From NCBI GenBank assembly GCA_044225675.1, contig JBGAIH010000034.1:1-54416 (forward strand): a stretch of 54,416 nt of DNA. Reading direction: 5' to 3'. The translations under genes and the position numbers were made by a program. The notes below the pieces were generated by a model. It made no database searches and was not told where the DNA came from. It was given only the letters and a program-made list of their open reading frames with translations. Positions 42,516-51,050 of this stretch are shown piece by piece (within the stretch, counting starts at the first letter, position 1; the number at the start of each line of letters is the position of its first letter). The stretch comes from JACMQX01 sp044225675 (lineage in GTDB: Bacteria > Pseudomonadota > Gammaproteobacteria > Burkholderiales > Burkholderiaceae_C).

Positions 42516-43366
42516 AGCATTACATCGGCGCGGGCAATCCCATGCGCGCGCAATTCGAACCCAAGGCCGGCTATGCGGCGCGCCACTTCGAATGGTCCTT
42601 CGACGCCGGCGTCGGCACGGTGACGCTGAGCCGGCCCGAGCGCAAGAACCCGCTGACCTTCGAGTCGTATGCGGAGCTTCGCGACCTGTTCAACGCGCTG
42701 CGGCTGACCACGGACGTCAAGGCCGTGGTCGTCACGGGCGCAGGCGGCAATTTCTGCTCGGGCGGCGACGTGCACGAGATCATCGGTCCGCTCACGAAGA
42801 TGAGTATGCCCGAGATGCTGGAGTTCACGCGCATGACGGGCGATCTGGTCAAGGCGATGCGGAGTTGCCCGCAGCCGGTCCTGGGCGCCATTGACGGCAT
42901 CTGCGCAGGCGCCGGAGCGATGATGGCGCTGGCCTGCGACATGCGCTGGGGCACACCGAACACACGCACCGCCTTCCTGTTCACGCGGGTGGGCCTGGCA
43001 GGCGCGGACATGGGTGCCTGTGCGCTGCTGCCGCGCGTCATCGGCCAGGGTCGGGCGTCGGAGCTGCTGTTCTCCGGCCGCGCGATGAGTGCGCAGGAGG
43101 GTCTGGCCTGGGGCTTCTTCAATGCCCTGCATGAGCCCGCCGAGCTGCTGACCCAGGTCCGTGAGGTGGCGCGCGGGCTGGCCGAGGGGCCGACCTTTGC
43201 CCATGGCATGACCAAGACGATGCTGAGCCAGGAATGGGCCATGACGATCGACCAGGCGATCGAGGCAGAGGCCCAGGCGCAGGCCATCTGCATGCAGACG
43301 CAGGATTTCCGCCGGGCCTACGACGCCTTTGCGGCCAAGGCCAAGCCGGTCTTCGGAGGAGACTGA
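42512..43366 (+). CDS. enoyl-CoA hydratase/isomerase family protein
   Basis: A 284-residue crotonase-fold enzyme. The oxyanion-hole strands appear as VVVTGAGGNFCSGGDVHEI near residue 80 and DGICAGAGAMMALACDMRWG near 130, followed by GLAGADMGACALLPRVIGQG. The Asp in the first motif and the Gly-rich second motif fit CoA-thioester hydration or ring-opening. In the 2-aminobenzoyl-CoA pathway it would process the reduced alicyclic CoA intermediate. A 20-residue N-terminal extension precedes the fold. Translation is coupled to the MarR gene. Confidence 0.93.
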   Translation: MKHYIGAGNPMRAQFEPKAGYAARHFEWSFDAGVGTVTLSRPERKNPLTFESYAELRDLFNALRLTTDVKAVVVTGAGGNFCSGGDVHEIIGPLTKMSMPEMLEFTRMTGDLVKAMRSCPQPVLGAIDGICAGAGAMMALACDMRWGTPNTRTAFLFTRVGLAGADMGACALLPRVIGQGRASELLFSGRAMSAQEGLAWGFFNALHEPAELLTQVREVARGLAEGPTFAHGMTKTMLSQEWAMTIDQAIEAEAQAQAICMQTQDFRRAYDAFAAKAKPVFGGD

Positions 43367-43370
43367 CGCG

Positions 43371-44537
43371 ATGCAGCCACCGACCTCTCATCTCGCCCTG
43401 CCCTTTTTCGCCGATGAGCATCGCGCGCTGGGCAGCGCGCTGTCCACCTGGGTGCCGCAGCAGAGCGTGGACGAGTCCGACGACCGCGCGGCTTGCCGGG
43501 AGTGGGTCCGTCGCCTGGGTGAGGCCGGCTGGTTGCGCTACTGCGTGCCCGCAGCACAGGGCGGTGCGCTGGAGCGGCTGGACTCCCGCGCGCTCGTGAT
43601 CCTGCGTGAAGCGCTGGCCTTCCACTCGCCGCTCGCGGATTTTGCCTTTGCCATGCAGGGCCTGGGCAGTGGCGCGATCACGCTGGCAGGAAGCGCCGAT
43701 CAGAAGGCTCGCTACCTCCCGGCCGTGGCCGAGGGCCGCATGACCGCGGCCTTTGCGCTGAGCGAGTCCGGCGCCGGTTCCGACGTCGCGGCCATGGTCA
43801 CGCGCGCCGAACGCGGCGGCGACGACTGGCGGCTGCAGGGCGAGAAGACCTGGATCAGCAATGGCGACCTCGCCCATTTCTATTGCGTGTTCGCGCGAAC
43901 GGGCACGGAACCGGGCACGCGGGGAATCTCGGCCTTCATCGTGGACGCCAGCACGCCCGGGCTTGATGCGTCCCGTCACATCGAGGTCATGTCGCCTCAC
44001 CCTCTTGCGACCCTGGCCTTCAACGACTGCCAGATCCCGGCGGCCGCGCTGCTCGGAATTGAGGGCAGCGGCTTCAAGCTCGCGATGCAGACACTCGACA
44101 TCTTCCGGGCGTCCGTGGCGGCGGCCGCTCTGGGCATGGCGCGCCGCGCCCTGGCGGAGGCCGTCGCGCATGCGCGGACCCGCCAGATGTTTGGTCATTC
44201 GCTCGCAGATTTCCAGCTCACGCAGGCCAAGCTCGGCGAGATGGCCGCGCTGGTCGACGCGGCGGCGCTGCTGACCTACCGAGCCGCCTGGCTTCGCGAC
44301 GACGGCGAGAGCCGCGGCGGCGTGCGCGTGACGGCCGAAGCCGCGATGGCCAAGATGGCTGCCACGGAAAACGCGCAGCGGGTGATCGACATGGCGCTCC
44401 AGATGCATGGCGGTCTCGGCGTCAAGGTGGGCACCAAGGTGGAGGCGCTCTACCGCGACATCCGATCCCTTCGCATCTATGAAGGTGCCACCGAGGTCCA
44501 GCAGCTGATCATCGGCAAGTCCGTCCTGCAGGAGTGA
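43371..44537 (+). CDS. acyl-CoA dehydrogenase family protein
   Basis: A 388-residue flavin acyl-CoA dehydrogenase. Conserved blocks: FALSESGAGSDVAAM (substrate and FAD contact), GEKTWISNGDLAHFY, QMFGHSLADFQLTQAKLGEM, MALQMHGGLGVKVG and RIYEGATEVQQLIIGKSV, where the Glu of YEGAT (about residue 371) is the usual catalytic base. It introduces a double bond into an acyl-CoA. In this operon it probably acts on the partly reduced ring or the opened chain. It starts 4 nt after the hydratase stop; GGAGGAG lies a little further upstream than ideal. Confidence 0.93.
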   Translation: MQPPTSHLALPFFADEHRALGSALSTWVPQQSVDESDDRAACREWVRRLGEAGWLRYCVPAAQGGALERLDSRALVILREALAFHSPLADFAFAMQGLGSGAITLAGSADQKARYLPAVAEGRMTAAFALSESGAGSDVAAMVTRAERGGDDWRLQGEKTWISNGDLAHFYCVFARTGTEPGTRGISAFIVDASTPGLDASRHIEVMSPHPLATLAFNDCQIPAAALLGIEGSGFKLAMQTLDIFRASVAAAALGMARRALAEAVAHARTRQMFGHSLADFQLTQAKLGEMAALVDAAALLTYRAAWLRDDGESRGGVRVTAEAAMAKMAATENAQRVIDMALQMHGGLGVKVGTKVEALYRDIRSLRIYEGATEVQQLIIGKSVLQE

Positions 44538-44541
44538 GCCC

Positions 44542-46152
44542 ATGTCATCGCAGATCGACCGCTTCGTTCATGACCGCATGCCGCCGCCGTCGCAGTGGCC
44601 GCAGATGCGCTACGACCTTCCCGAGCTGCACATTCCGCCGCAGGCCAACCTCGTGGTCGAGCTGCTGGACAAGGCAGCTGACCGCGGCTGGTCCGACCGG
44701 CCGATGCTGCGGTCGGCACGCATCACCCTGAGCTATGCGGACGTCCGCGACCGGGTGGACCGGATCGCGCAGGTCCTGACGGAAGATCTCGCGCTGGTGC
44801 CCGGCAATCGGGTATTGCTGCGTGGCGGCAATTCCATCGGCATGGCGCTGGCCTGGCTGGCGGTCGTCAAGGCCGGACTCGTGGCGGTGGCGACCATGCC
44901 GCTGCTGCGCGCCCGCGAGCTGGGCGACGTGATCGACAAGGCCCAGCCCACCGTGGCCCTGTGCGACGCCAAGCTGCTGGACGAGCTTCAGACGGCGCAG
45001 AAGGAGCATCCGGTCCTGCAGACCATCGTGCCCTTCAATCTGATGGATGAGCCCGGCTCGCTGGCCGTTCGTGCGGCGGCCAAGAACGGGCACTTCACCG
45101 CCTGCCCGACGTCCGCCGATGACGTGGCGCTGATGGCATTCACCTCGGGCACGACGGGCAAGCCCAAGGCGGCGATCCACACGCACCGTGACGTGCTGGC
45201 CGCCTGCGAGGCCTGGCCGCGCCACGTGCTGCGGGCTGGGCCCGAAGACATCGTGGTCGGCTCGCCGCCGCTGGCCTTCACCTTCGGCCTGGGCGGCCTG
45301 CTCGTTTTTCCCATGTGGGCAGGTGCTTCGGTGTACTTCCCCGATATTCCCTACACGCCCGAAGCCATGGTCCGGCTCATCAATGAAGTGGGCGCCACGA
45401 TCTGCTACACCGCGCCGACCTTCTACCGCCAGATGGCGCCTTTTGCGAAGCAGCTGGGCACACCGACGCTGCGTATCTGCGTGAGCGCGGGCGAAGGCCT
45501 GCCTGACGCCACGCGCCAGCTCTGGAAAGAAGCCACCGGCATCGAGATGCTCGACGGCATCGGCGCGACGGAGATGTTCCATATCTTCATCTCGTCGGCG
45601 GGCAACGAAGTGCGGCGCGGCGCCATCGGCAAGGTCGTGCCCGGCTACACGGCGCGGGTCGTTGACGACGAAGGCCAGGAAGTGCCGCGCGGCACGGTAG
45701 GCAAGCTGGCGGTGATCGGGCCGACGGGTTGCAGGTACCTGGATGACGCGCGCCAGGAGAACTACGTGAAGAACGGCTGGAACTATCCGGGCGACGCCTT
45801 CATGCAGGACGAGGACGGCTATTTTTTCTACCAGGCGCGTGCGGACGACATGATCATCACGGCGGGCTACAACGTCGGCGGCCCGGAGGTCGAGGACGCC
45901 CTGCTGCGCCATCCGGCCGTGGCCGAGTGCGGCGTGATCGGCAAACCCGACGAGGAACGCGGCATGATCGTGAAGGCGTTCTGCGTTCTCAAGCCGGGCC
46001 ATGCGGGCGATGCGGCCATGGTCAAGGCGCTGCAGGACCACGTCAAGGCCACGATCGCACCCTTCAAGTATCCCCGTGAGATCGAGTTCGTGACCTCGCT
46101 GCCACGCACCGAGACCGGCAAGCTGCAACGATTCAGGCTGCGCCAGGCATGA
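44542..46152 (+). CDS. aryl-CoA ligase, 2-aminobenzoate-CoA ligase type
   Basis: A 536-residue adenylate-forming ligase of the benzoate/2-aminobenzoate group. Motifs: LMAFTSGTTGKPKAAIHTH near residues 197-215, DGIGATEMFHIFISSAGNE near 335-353, ARADDMIITAGYNVGGPEVE, and the catalytic Lys527 in PRTETGKLQRFRL. The GATEMFHIFIS stretch is shared by benzoate- and anthranilate-activating ligases. It catalyses ATP-dependent formation of the CoA thioester that the fused flavoenzyme uses. It follows the acyl-CoA dehydrogenase by 4 nt. Salicylate or another 2-substituted benzoate remains possible as substrate. Confidence 0.92.
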   Translation: MSSQIDRFVHDRMPPPSQWPQMRYDLPELHIPPQANLVVELLDKAADRGWSDRPMLRSARITLSYADVRDRVDRIAQVLTEDLALVPGNRVLLRGGNSIGMALAWLAVVKAGLVAVATMPLLRARELGDVIDKAQPTVALCDAKLLDELQTAQKEHPVLQTIVPFNLMDEPGSLAVRAAAKNGHFTACPTSADDVALMAFTSGTTGKPKAAIHTHRDVLAACEAWPRHVLRAGPEDIVVGSPPLAFTFGLGGLLVFPMWAGASVYFPDIPYTPEAMVRLINEVGATICYTAPTFYRQMAPFAKQLGTPTLRICVSAGEGLPDATRQLWKEATGIEMLDGIGATEMFHIFISSAGNEVRRGAIGKVVPGYTARVVDDEGQEVPRGTVGKLAVIGPTGCRYLDDARQENYVKNGWNYPGDAFMQDEDGYFFYQARADDMIITAGYNVGGPEVEDALLRHPAVAECGVIGKPDEERGMIVKAFCVLKPGHAGDAAMVKALQDHVKATIAPFKYPREIEFVTSLPRTETGKLQRFRLRQA

Positions 46153-46207
46153 GCCTGCGCATGACCGGGCCCGCCCCGGCCGAGCCGCCCCGCCCAAGGA
46201 GACATTC

Positions 46208-46603
46208 ATGAGAGCCTTGCTTCAACCGCCCGGATGGGCCGCGCCAAAGGGCTATGCCAATGGCATTGCCGCCCGTGGCACGCTGGTCTTCGTGGGAGGG
46301 CAGATCGGCTGGAATGCGGCGCAGCAGTTCGAGTCCGACGACTTCATTGCCCAGACGGCACAGGCGCTGCGCAACGTGGCAGCGGTGCTGGCCGAGGCCG
46401 GCGCCGGACCGGAACACATGGTCCGCATGACCTGGTACATCGTGGATCGTGTGGAGTACAACGCCCGCCTGGCTGAGCTGGGCGCTGTCTACCGCGAAGT
46501 GATGGGCCGCAACTTCCCCGCCATGACCTGTGTCGAGGTTTCCGCGCTGGTGGAGTCCCGCGCGAAGGTCGAGATCGAAGTGACGGCCGTCGTGCCCGAT
46601 TGA
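46208..46603 (+). CDS. RidA/YjgF-family protein lacking the canonical arginine
   Basis: A 131-residue Rid-family protein with AAKEGD-like family features GTLVFVGGQIGWNAAQQFES, AQALRNVAAVLAEAGAGPEH and RMTWYIVDRVEYNARLAELG. RidA proper hydrolyses enamine/imine intermediates using an Arg in CVEVARLP; here the corresponding segment reads CVEVSALVESRAKVEIE, so the catalytic Arg is replaced by Ala. It may be a divergent Rid protein using other residues. AAGGAGACATTC precedes the ATG. As last gene of the operon it would fit removal of the amino group, if it is active. Confidence 0.88.
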   Translation: MRALLQPPGWAAPKGYANGIAARGTLVFVGGQIGWNAAQQFESDDFIAQTAQALRNVAAVLAEAGAGPEHMVRMTWYIVDRVEYNARLAELGAVYREVMGRNFPAMTCVEVSALVESRAKVEIEVTAVVPD

Positions 46604-46663
46604 GCCGACGCGCTGACGCGCAGGTGCGCCGGATGCGGCACGCGGCATCGCAAGATGCTGCGG

Positions 46664-47797
46664 CTACTTCGCGGTGCCGGTGATCTCGATGGTGACGCGC
46701 CGGTCGGGCTGCAGGCACTGGATCAGCTCGGCACGCGACAACTTGTCGCTGCAGCCCTTGGTGATCGGCTCGCGCTCACCGACGCCCTTGGCGATCAACA
46801 CCGGCGCCTTGAGGCCGCGCGATTCGAAATACGCCTTGACGGTGTCGGCACGCGCCTGGGACAGCTTGTCGTTCGACGCATCGCCGCCGAGGCGGTCGGT
46901 GTGGCCCAGAATGGTGAACAACTCCACCGACTTGTAGCTCTTGAGCCGGTCCGCCACGAGCGCGAGGCGCTCCAGGCCGCCCGGAAGAATGTCCTGCGTG
47001 CCCGATTTGTCGAACTTGAACAGGGTGTCCGCCAGGATGGTGAAGGTTTCGCGCGTGACCACGGGCGCGGGAGCGGCCGGCGCCACGGGCGTCACAGGCG
47101 CGGGGGCGGCGGCCCGCGGCGCCAGTGCAGCGGCCTGGGCCGGTGCCTGCGGGCAGTTGGCTGCTTCGATGCCGGCACGACGCACGCCATCTTCGGCGAT
47201 CTGCACATGGGGCACGGCCTGACGCCATCCGGTCTGCTCCTCGGCGTGACCGGCGCGGACCAGGGCCACTTCGGCGCAGGCGACCGTGCGGGCATTGCAG
47301 GCGAGCGTCGCTTCCTGCGTCTTGAGCTGCCCCAGCCGGGCCCAGAGATCGTCTCTCAGCCGGGTGCTGCGCGCCACCAGCGGCGTGTCGAATCCGGCCT
47401 TGGCGTTGCGGTCAGCCTCGAGCGCCTGCACGATCTTCATGGATTCACCGAGGGCCTCCTCGATGAAGCCGGTCCGGTCGTTCTCGTGGTACTGGGTGAG
47501 CGCCGTGTCGAGCCAGCATTGCGCCTTCGCGAGGGGATAGCTGTTGATCGGAACGCCCGATTCGTTGAGCTTGCGCAGACGCTGCTGGACCATCGCGAGC
47601 GTGTCACGGTCGCCGGCAATGCGGCCGTCGGTGATGCGGGCTGCTTGCGGTGTCAGGCCGGTCGTTGCCGTCGCCGGCCCAGGGGCGTCGGCAGAGCGGG
47701 TCGCGGCGCAGCCCGTGAGGGCCAGCGCCACCAGGGCCACGATGGCGGCGCCTCGGCGGGAGAGAGTCGGCGGGTTGTGCATGGCCATCCTCGTCAT
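46664..47797 (-). CDS. OmpA-family peptidoglycan-associated lipoprotein
   Basis: A 377-residue predicted lipoprotein with lipobox ALTGC following AAIVALVALALTGC. Residues about 35-230 are helical and contain a Lys/Asp-rich region (AKAQCWLDTALTQYHENDRT); an Ala/Pro linker follows. The C-terminal OmpA domain has ADTLFKFDKSGTQDI, the peptidoglycan-binding ILGHTDRLGGDASNDKLSQA and PDRRVTIEI. The ATG at 47797 overlaps the previous stop (ATGA); an ATG at 47782 has a better GAGG site and is an alternative. It is the last gene of a three-gene envelope operon and would tether the system to the cell wall. Confidence 0.9.
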   Translation of the reverse strand: MTRMAMHNPPTLSRRGAAIVALVALALTGCAATRSADAPGPATATTGLTPQAARITDGRIAGDRDTLAMVQQRLRKLNESGVPINSYPLAKAQCWLDTALTQYHENDRTGFIEEALGESMKIVQALEADRNAKAGFDTPLVARSTRLRDDLWARLGQLKTQEATLACNARTVACAEVALVRAGHAEEQTGWRQAVPHVQIAEDGVRRAGIEAANCPQAPAQAAALAPRAAAPAPVTPVAPAAPAPVVTRETFTILADTLFKFDKSGTQDILPGGLERLALVADRLKSYKSVELFTILGHTDRLGGDASNDKLSQARADTVKAYFESRGLKAPVLIAKGVGEREPITKGCSDKLSRAELIQCLQPDRRVTIEITGTAK

Positions 47798-50700
47798 GGT
47801 TTGGCAGGTGCCACGTTGGGCGTGATGGATCCGGGGCTGAGAGTCCTGTTGATGGAGGCGTCGCCCTTCTTGAAGAGGTCCTCGTCGAACTTGTAGCGCA
47901 CGCCGAGCACCCAGCCGCGGTTGGTGTAGTCGCTGCCGGTCAGGTCCTTGTCGCTGAATCCGCGCCAGTTGTAGCCGAGCGTGACGTAGAGGTTGTCCAT
48001 GAGGATGTAGCCGGCCTCGAGTCCGTAGGCGTACTGGCGTGCGCCGCCGGAGCCCTGCAGCACGCTGAAGATGGCGCCCACGGACCAGCGGTTGGTGATG
48101 TCGTACGTCACGCGGCTGCCGATCAGGCTGGCGCGATAGCTGTCGTTCACCGTGCCCAGCAGCAGCTCGTTGACGTTCTTGTAGGCGAATCGGCCGGACA
48201 GCCACCAGCGCCTGTTGGGATGGTAGTTGCCGCGCAGACTGATGATGTCGGTCCAGCTGTCGATACCGGCCGCTGCATCCCGCTCGGACTTGCGCTCGTA
48301 CAGGCCCAATGCGTCGAAGCGGTTGTTGTCGACCGGGCGGTAGGCAAAGCCCACCTGGAACCGGTTGTTGCGAGCAGACAGGCCCAGTGCCGTGCGCGGC
48401 GTGACGACGCTCACGTAGTCACGCGCCAGCAAGGTCCAGTTGCGGTCGAGCTTGCGCGCGGCGCTGAGGGTGCCGAGCCAGTTGGTGTTGTTCGCATCCT
48501 GCCGCCATTCGAGGCGCCCGGAGCCTTTCCACAGTTCGCTGGCGGTGTACTCCAGGCCGATGCCTGCGGCGTTGGAGTCGCCGGAGCTCGACACAAGCCG
48601 CTCCACGTTCGTGGTCATGCGCAGGCCTTCGGCCAGGCGCCAGCCATTGCGCAGGCCGATGGCCGACTGGACCTGCTTGCCGTTTTCCGCATCGCGCAGC
48701 CGATACTCGCTGTAGAGCGAGCCGTCCTGCATGTATTGCGTGTCGACGCCCAGGGCAAACATGTTGTCGACGGCCCCGACGCCCAGACCGTAGGCGCCAC
48801 CAAAGGTGCGCGAGTGCTCGAAACGCGAATACAGGCGCGTCTTTTCGGCAACCTGCCAGTCCGCGCCGAGCCGGTAGAGAGTGGAGCTGTCGGCACCCAG
48901 CTCCCGCTGGACCTCGCCCGACAGGGTGATGGTGTCGGTGGCCCGGTAGGTGGCCCGGCCGTAGAGGGAGGTGCGATCCAGCGCCGTCGGCGCCGTCGTC
49001 GAGCCGATGCTGGTCGGCGAGCAGGTGACCAGCTGGCCGGTCGCCGGGTCGATCTGCTGGTTGCCCTGCTGGGCAATGCCATAGCCGCTGTTGTAGCCCG
49101 AGCTGCTGGCCGTCGTGCCGTTGGAGCAGGTGTTGCCGATCAGCGAGACCAGGCTGAGAGCATCCTGGGTGACGTGGCGCGCGCCTGCCCCGATGGTCAG
49201 GCGATCGGACAGCTTCAGGTCCGCGCCGACCGAGGTCGCTTCGCTCTTGGTGTTGGCGATCCGGTCTTCGGAATGAATGTGCTCGCCATTGACCGTCAGT
49301 CGGCTGTTGACGTTGTAGGCACCCGAGACGCCGTACTCGGCGCGTCCGCCGGTGATGCCGGACGAGCTGTTGTTGAAGCCGTCGGTCGCGCGCACCGCAT
49401 AGCCACGCAGGCGCGTCGTCTCATCGCTGTGACGGATCTCCACACGCGCGGCGCTGCCGTCGATCTCGCCGCTCTTGCCGGCGAAGTTCGCGCTGTTGTT
49501 GGTATTGAAGCCGTTCGCGTTGGTGTTGACCACGCTGCTCGTGCGCGCGACCTCCGCCATGATTTCGGTGTTCTTGGACAGCTTCAGATGCAGGTTGGCA
49601 CCTGTGACCTCGTAGGGCGCGGCGGGATTGTTGTCGCGCGCGGCGGCAACCCCGACGGTCAGCGAATTGGTCAGCTTCAGCGAAACGTCGCCGCCATAGA
49701 CGGTGAACTTTTCACCGCCCTGGTCAACTTCGTAGGTCACCCGGATGGAGACCGGATTGAGCTGGTCGTCCACGCTCGGGACTGCAGAGCGGAAGAGGAT
49801 CTGCCCGCTGAACGGCTCGAACTCGTAGTCGATGTTGCGCGCGAGCGCCGTGGCCTTCAGGACGATGGTCGGCTGGTTGCGGTCGCGCACGACGATCTCG
49901 ATCTTCTCCGACCCGGAAATGCCATTCGGGTTCGAGACCGAGTACGGGCCCGACACGCCCCGTGCCGGGAACTCGTCCACGATCTGACGCATCGACTGCT
50001 GCGCCACGAACGCGTTGGCAACGACCTTGCCTTCTTCATAGTGGCCGCGCAGGCCGGGCAGCGAGCGGTTGTACTGGCTCAGCTGGCGCGCCGGATTCGT
50101 GTCGGCCGTGGTGTAGTCGCCGTACAGCAGGTAGCTGAGTTTGTCGTCGATGCGCACGTACAGCTTGCCGCTGCTCTGGGCGTCGACGCCCCGGGTGCTG
50201 GAGTCGCCATACACCGGGTAGAACGCATTGGGATCGACGTCCTGGAACAGGACGTTGCGGCGCTCCTTGTCGGAGTCGTAGGCGAGGGTCAGCAGGTAGT
50301 CGCCCTTGACCTTGCCCTTGAGGTACATCGCGGCACGGGCGCCGAAATTGCTCTTGCCGCCGTTGAAGTCCTTGGTGAAACCTCGCAGCTGTTCGTCGAA
50401 GCCGTCGTTCTCGCGCACGGGAACGATCTGCCGGGGATCGAACTTGTCGGAGCGCAGCCGCCCTTCCAGCAGCCCGACCGCAATCATGTCGCGCAGGTCG
50501 GGCACGTAGCGCACGACCGTCTTCTCGTAGACGCCCTTGACCGAAACGCGAAGGTTGACGGCGTCGGGCTTGTAGGGCGCCACGAGCTTGAAGGAGAACT
50601 CGCCGCCCTTGACCGTCGCCTGGGTGCCTGGCTGGATGCGGTCGACATCGCCGCGATGGGTTCCGTCTTCGGTCGTCTTGCGGCCTGGCAGGAGGAGGCG

Positions 50701-51030
50701 CGCGCCGCCATCGACCTCGATGGTGATCTCGACCTCTTCGGTCACCTTGGCGCCCTTGCCGTCAAGCAGCTGGACGGACACGTCGGTGCCCGTCATGCCA
50801 TCGGCCGGGAGGTTGTCGCCCGCGGTTTTCAGAACGATCTTGTCGACAGGCGTCGACAGGCGCTGCAGGAACGAGGTGAAGGGCCGCGGCCCGATGCTCT
50901 CCTGGCCCGCCGCCTCGAACAGCGACGCAGGCGCCGGGACATCGGCGCTGGTCGTGTTGATTGCAGGCTGGGCGATCGCGACGCCCTGCAGCAACGCGAC
51001 CACCGCGACGGCGATCGGCGTGGGTTGCAT
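47794..51030 (-). CDS. large outer-membrane beta-barrel protein with Ig-like N-terminal domain
   Basis: A 1078-residue exported protein. The ATG at 51030 was chosen for its GAGGA site and for a clean signal peptide (IAVAVVALLQGVAIA). An ATG at 51054 would instead overlap the upstream stop. Residues about 50-190 form an Ig/invasin-like module (ADGMTGTDVSVQLLDGKG, VTEEVEITIEVDGGARLL), then RYVPDLRDMIAVGLLEGRLR and a long run of amphipathic strands with aromatic ends up to NRGWVLGVRYKFDEDL. No TonB box or plug domain was seen. It may be the outer-membrane anchor or translocator for the giant repeat protein encoded just upstream. Confidence 0.85.
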   Translation of the reverse strand: MQPTPIAVAVVALLQGVAIAQPAINTTSADVPAPASLFEAAGQESIGPRPFTSFLQRLSTPVDKIVLKTAGDNLPADGMTGTDVSVQLLDGKGAKVTEEVEITIEVDGGARLLLPGRKTTEDGTHRGDVDRIQPGTQATVKGGEFSFKLVAPYKPDAVNLRVSVKGVYEKTVVRYVPDLRDMIAVGLLEGRLRSDKFDPRQIVPVRENDGFDEQLRGFTKDFNGGKSNFGARAAMYLKGKVKGDYLLTLAYDSDKERRNVLFQDVDPNAFYPVYGDSSTRGVDAQSSGKLYVRIDDKLSYLLYGDYTTADTNPARQLSQYNRSLPGLRGHYEEGKVVANAFVAQQSMRQIVDEFPARGVSGPYSVSNPNGISGSEKIEIVVRDRNQPTIVLKATALARNIDYEFEPFSGQILFRSAVPSVDDQLNPVSIRVTYEVDQGGEKFTVYGGDVSLKLTNSLTVGVAAARDNNPAAPYEVTGANLHLKLSKNTEIMAEVARTSSVVNTNANGFNTNNSANFAGKSGEIDGSAARVEIRHSDETTRLRGYAVRATDGFNNSSSGITGGRAEYGVSGAYNVNSRLTVNGEHIHSEDRIANTKSEATSVGADLKLSDRLTIGAGARHVTQDALSLVSLIGNTCSNGTTASSSGYNSGYGIAQQGNQQIDPATGQLVTCSPTSIGSTTAPTALDRTSLYGRATYRATDTITLSGEVQRELGADSSTLYRLGADWQVAEKTRLYSRFEHSRTFGGAYGLGVGAVDNMFALGVDTQYMQDGSLYSEYRLRDAENGKQVQSAIGLRNGWRLAEGLRMTTNVERLVSSSGDSNAAGIGLEYTASELWKGSGRLEWRQDANNTNWLGTLSAARKLDRNWTLLARDYVSVVTPRTALGLSARNNRFQVGFAYRPVDNNRFDALGLYERKSERDAAAGIDSWTDIISLRGNYHPNRRWWLSGRFAYKNVNELLLGTVNDSYRASLIGSRVTYDITNRWSVGAIFSVLQGSGGARQYAYGLEAGYILMDNLYVTLGYNWRGFSDKDLTGSDYTNRGWVLGVRYKFDEDLFKKGDASINRTLSPGSITPNVAPAKP

Positions 51031-51050
51031 GATGGTTCCTCCGATGCGCC

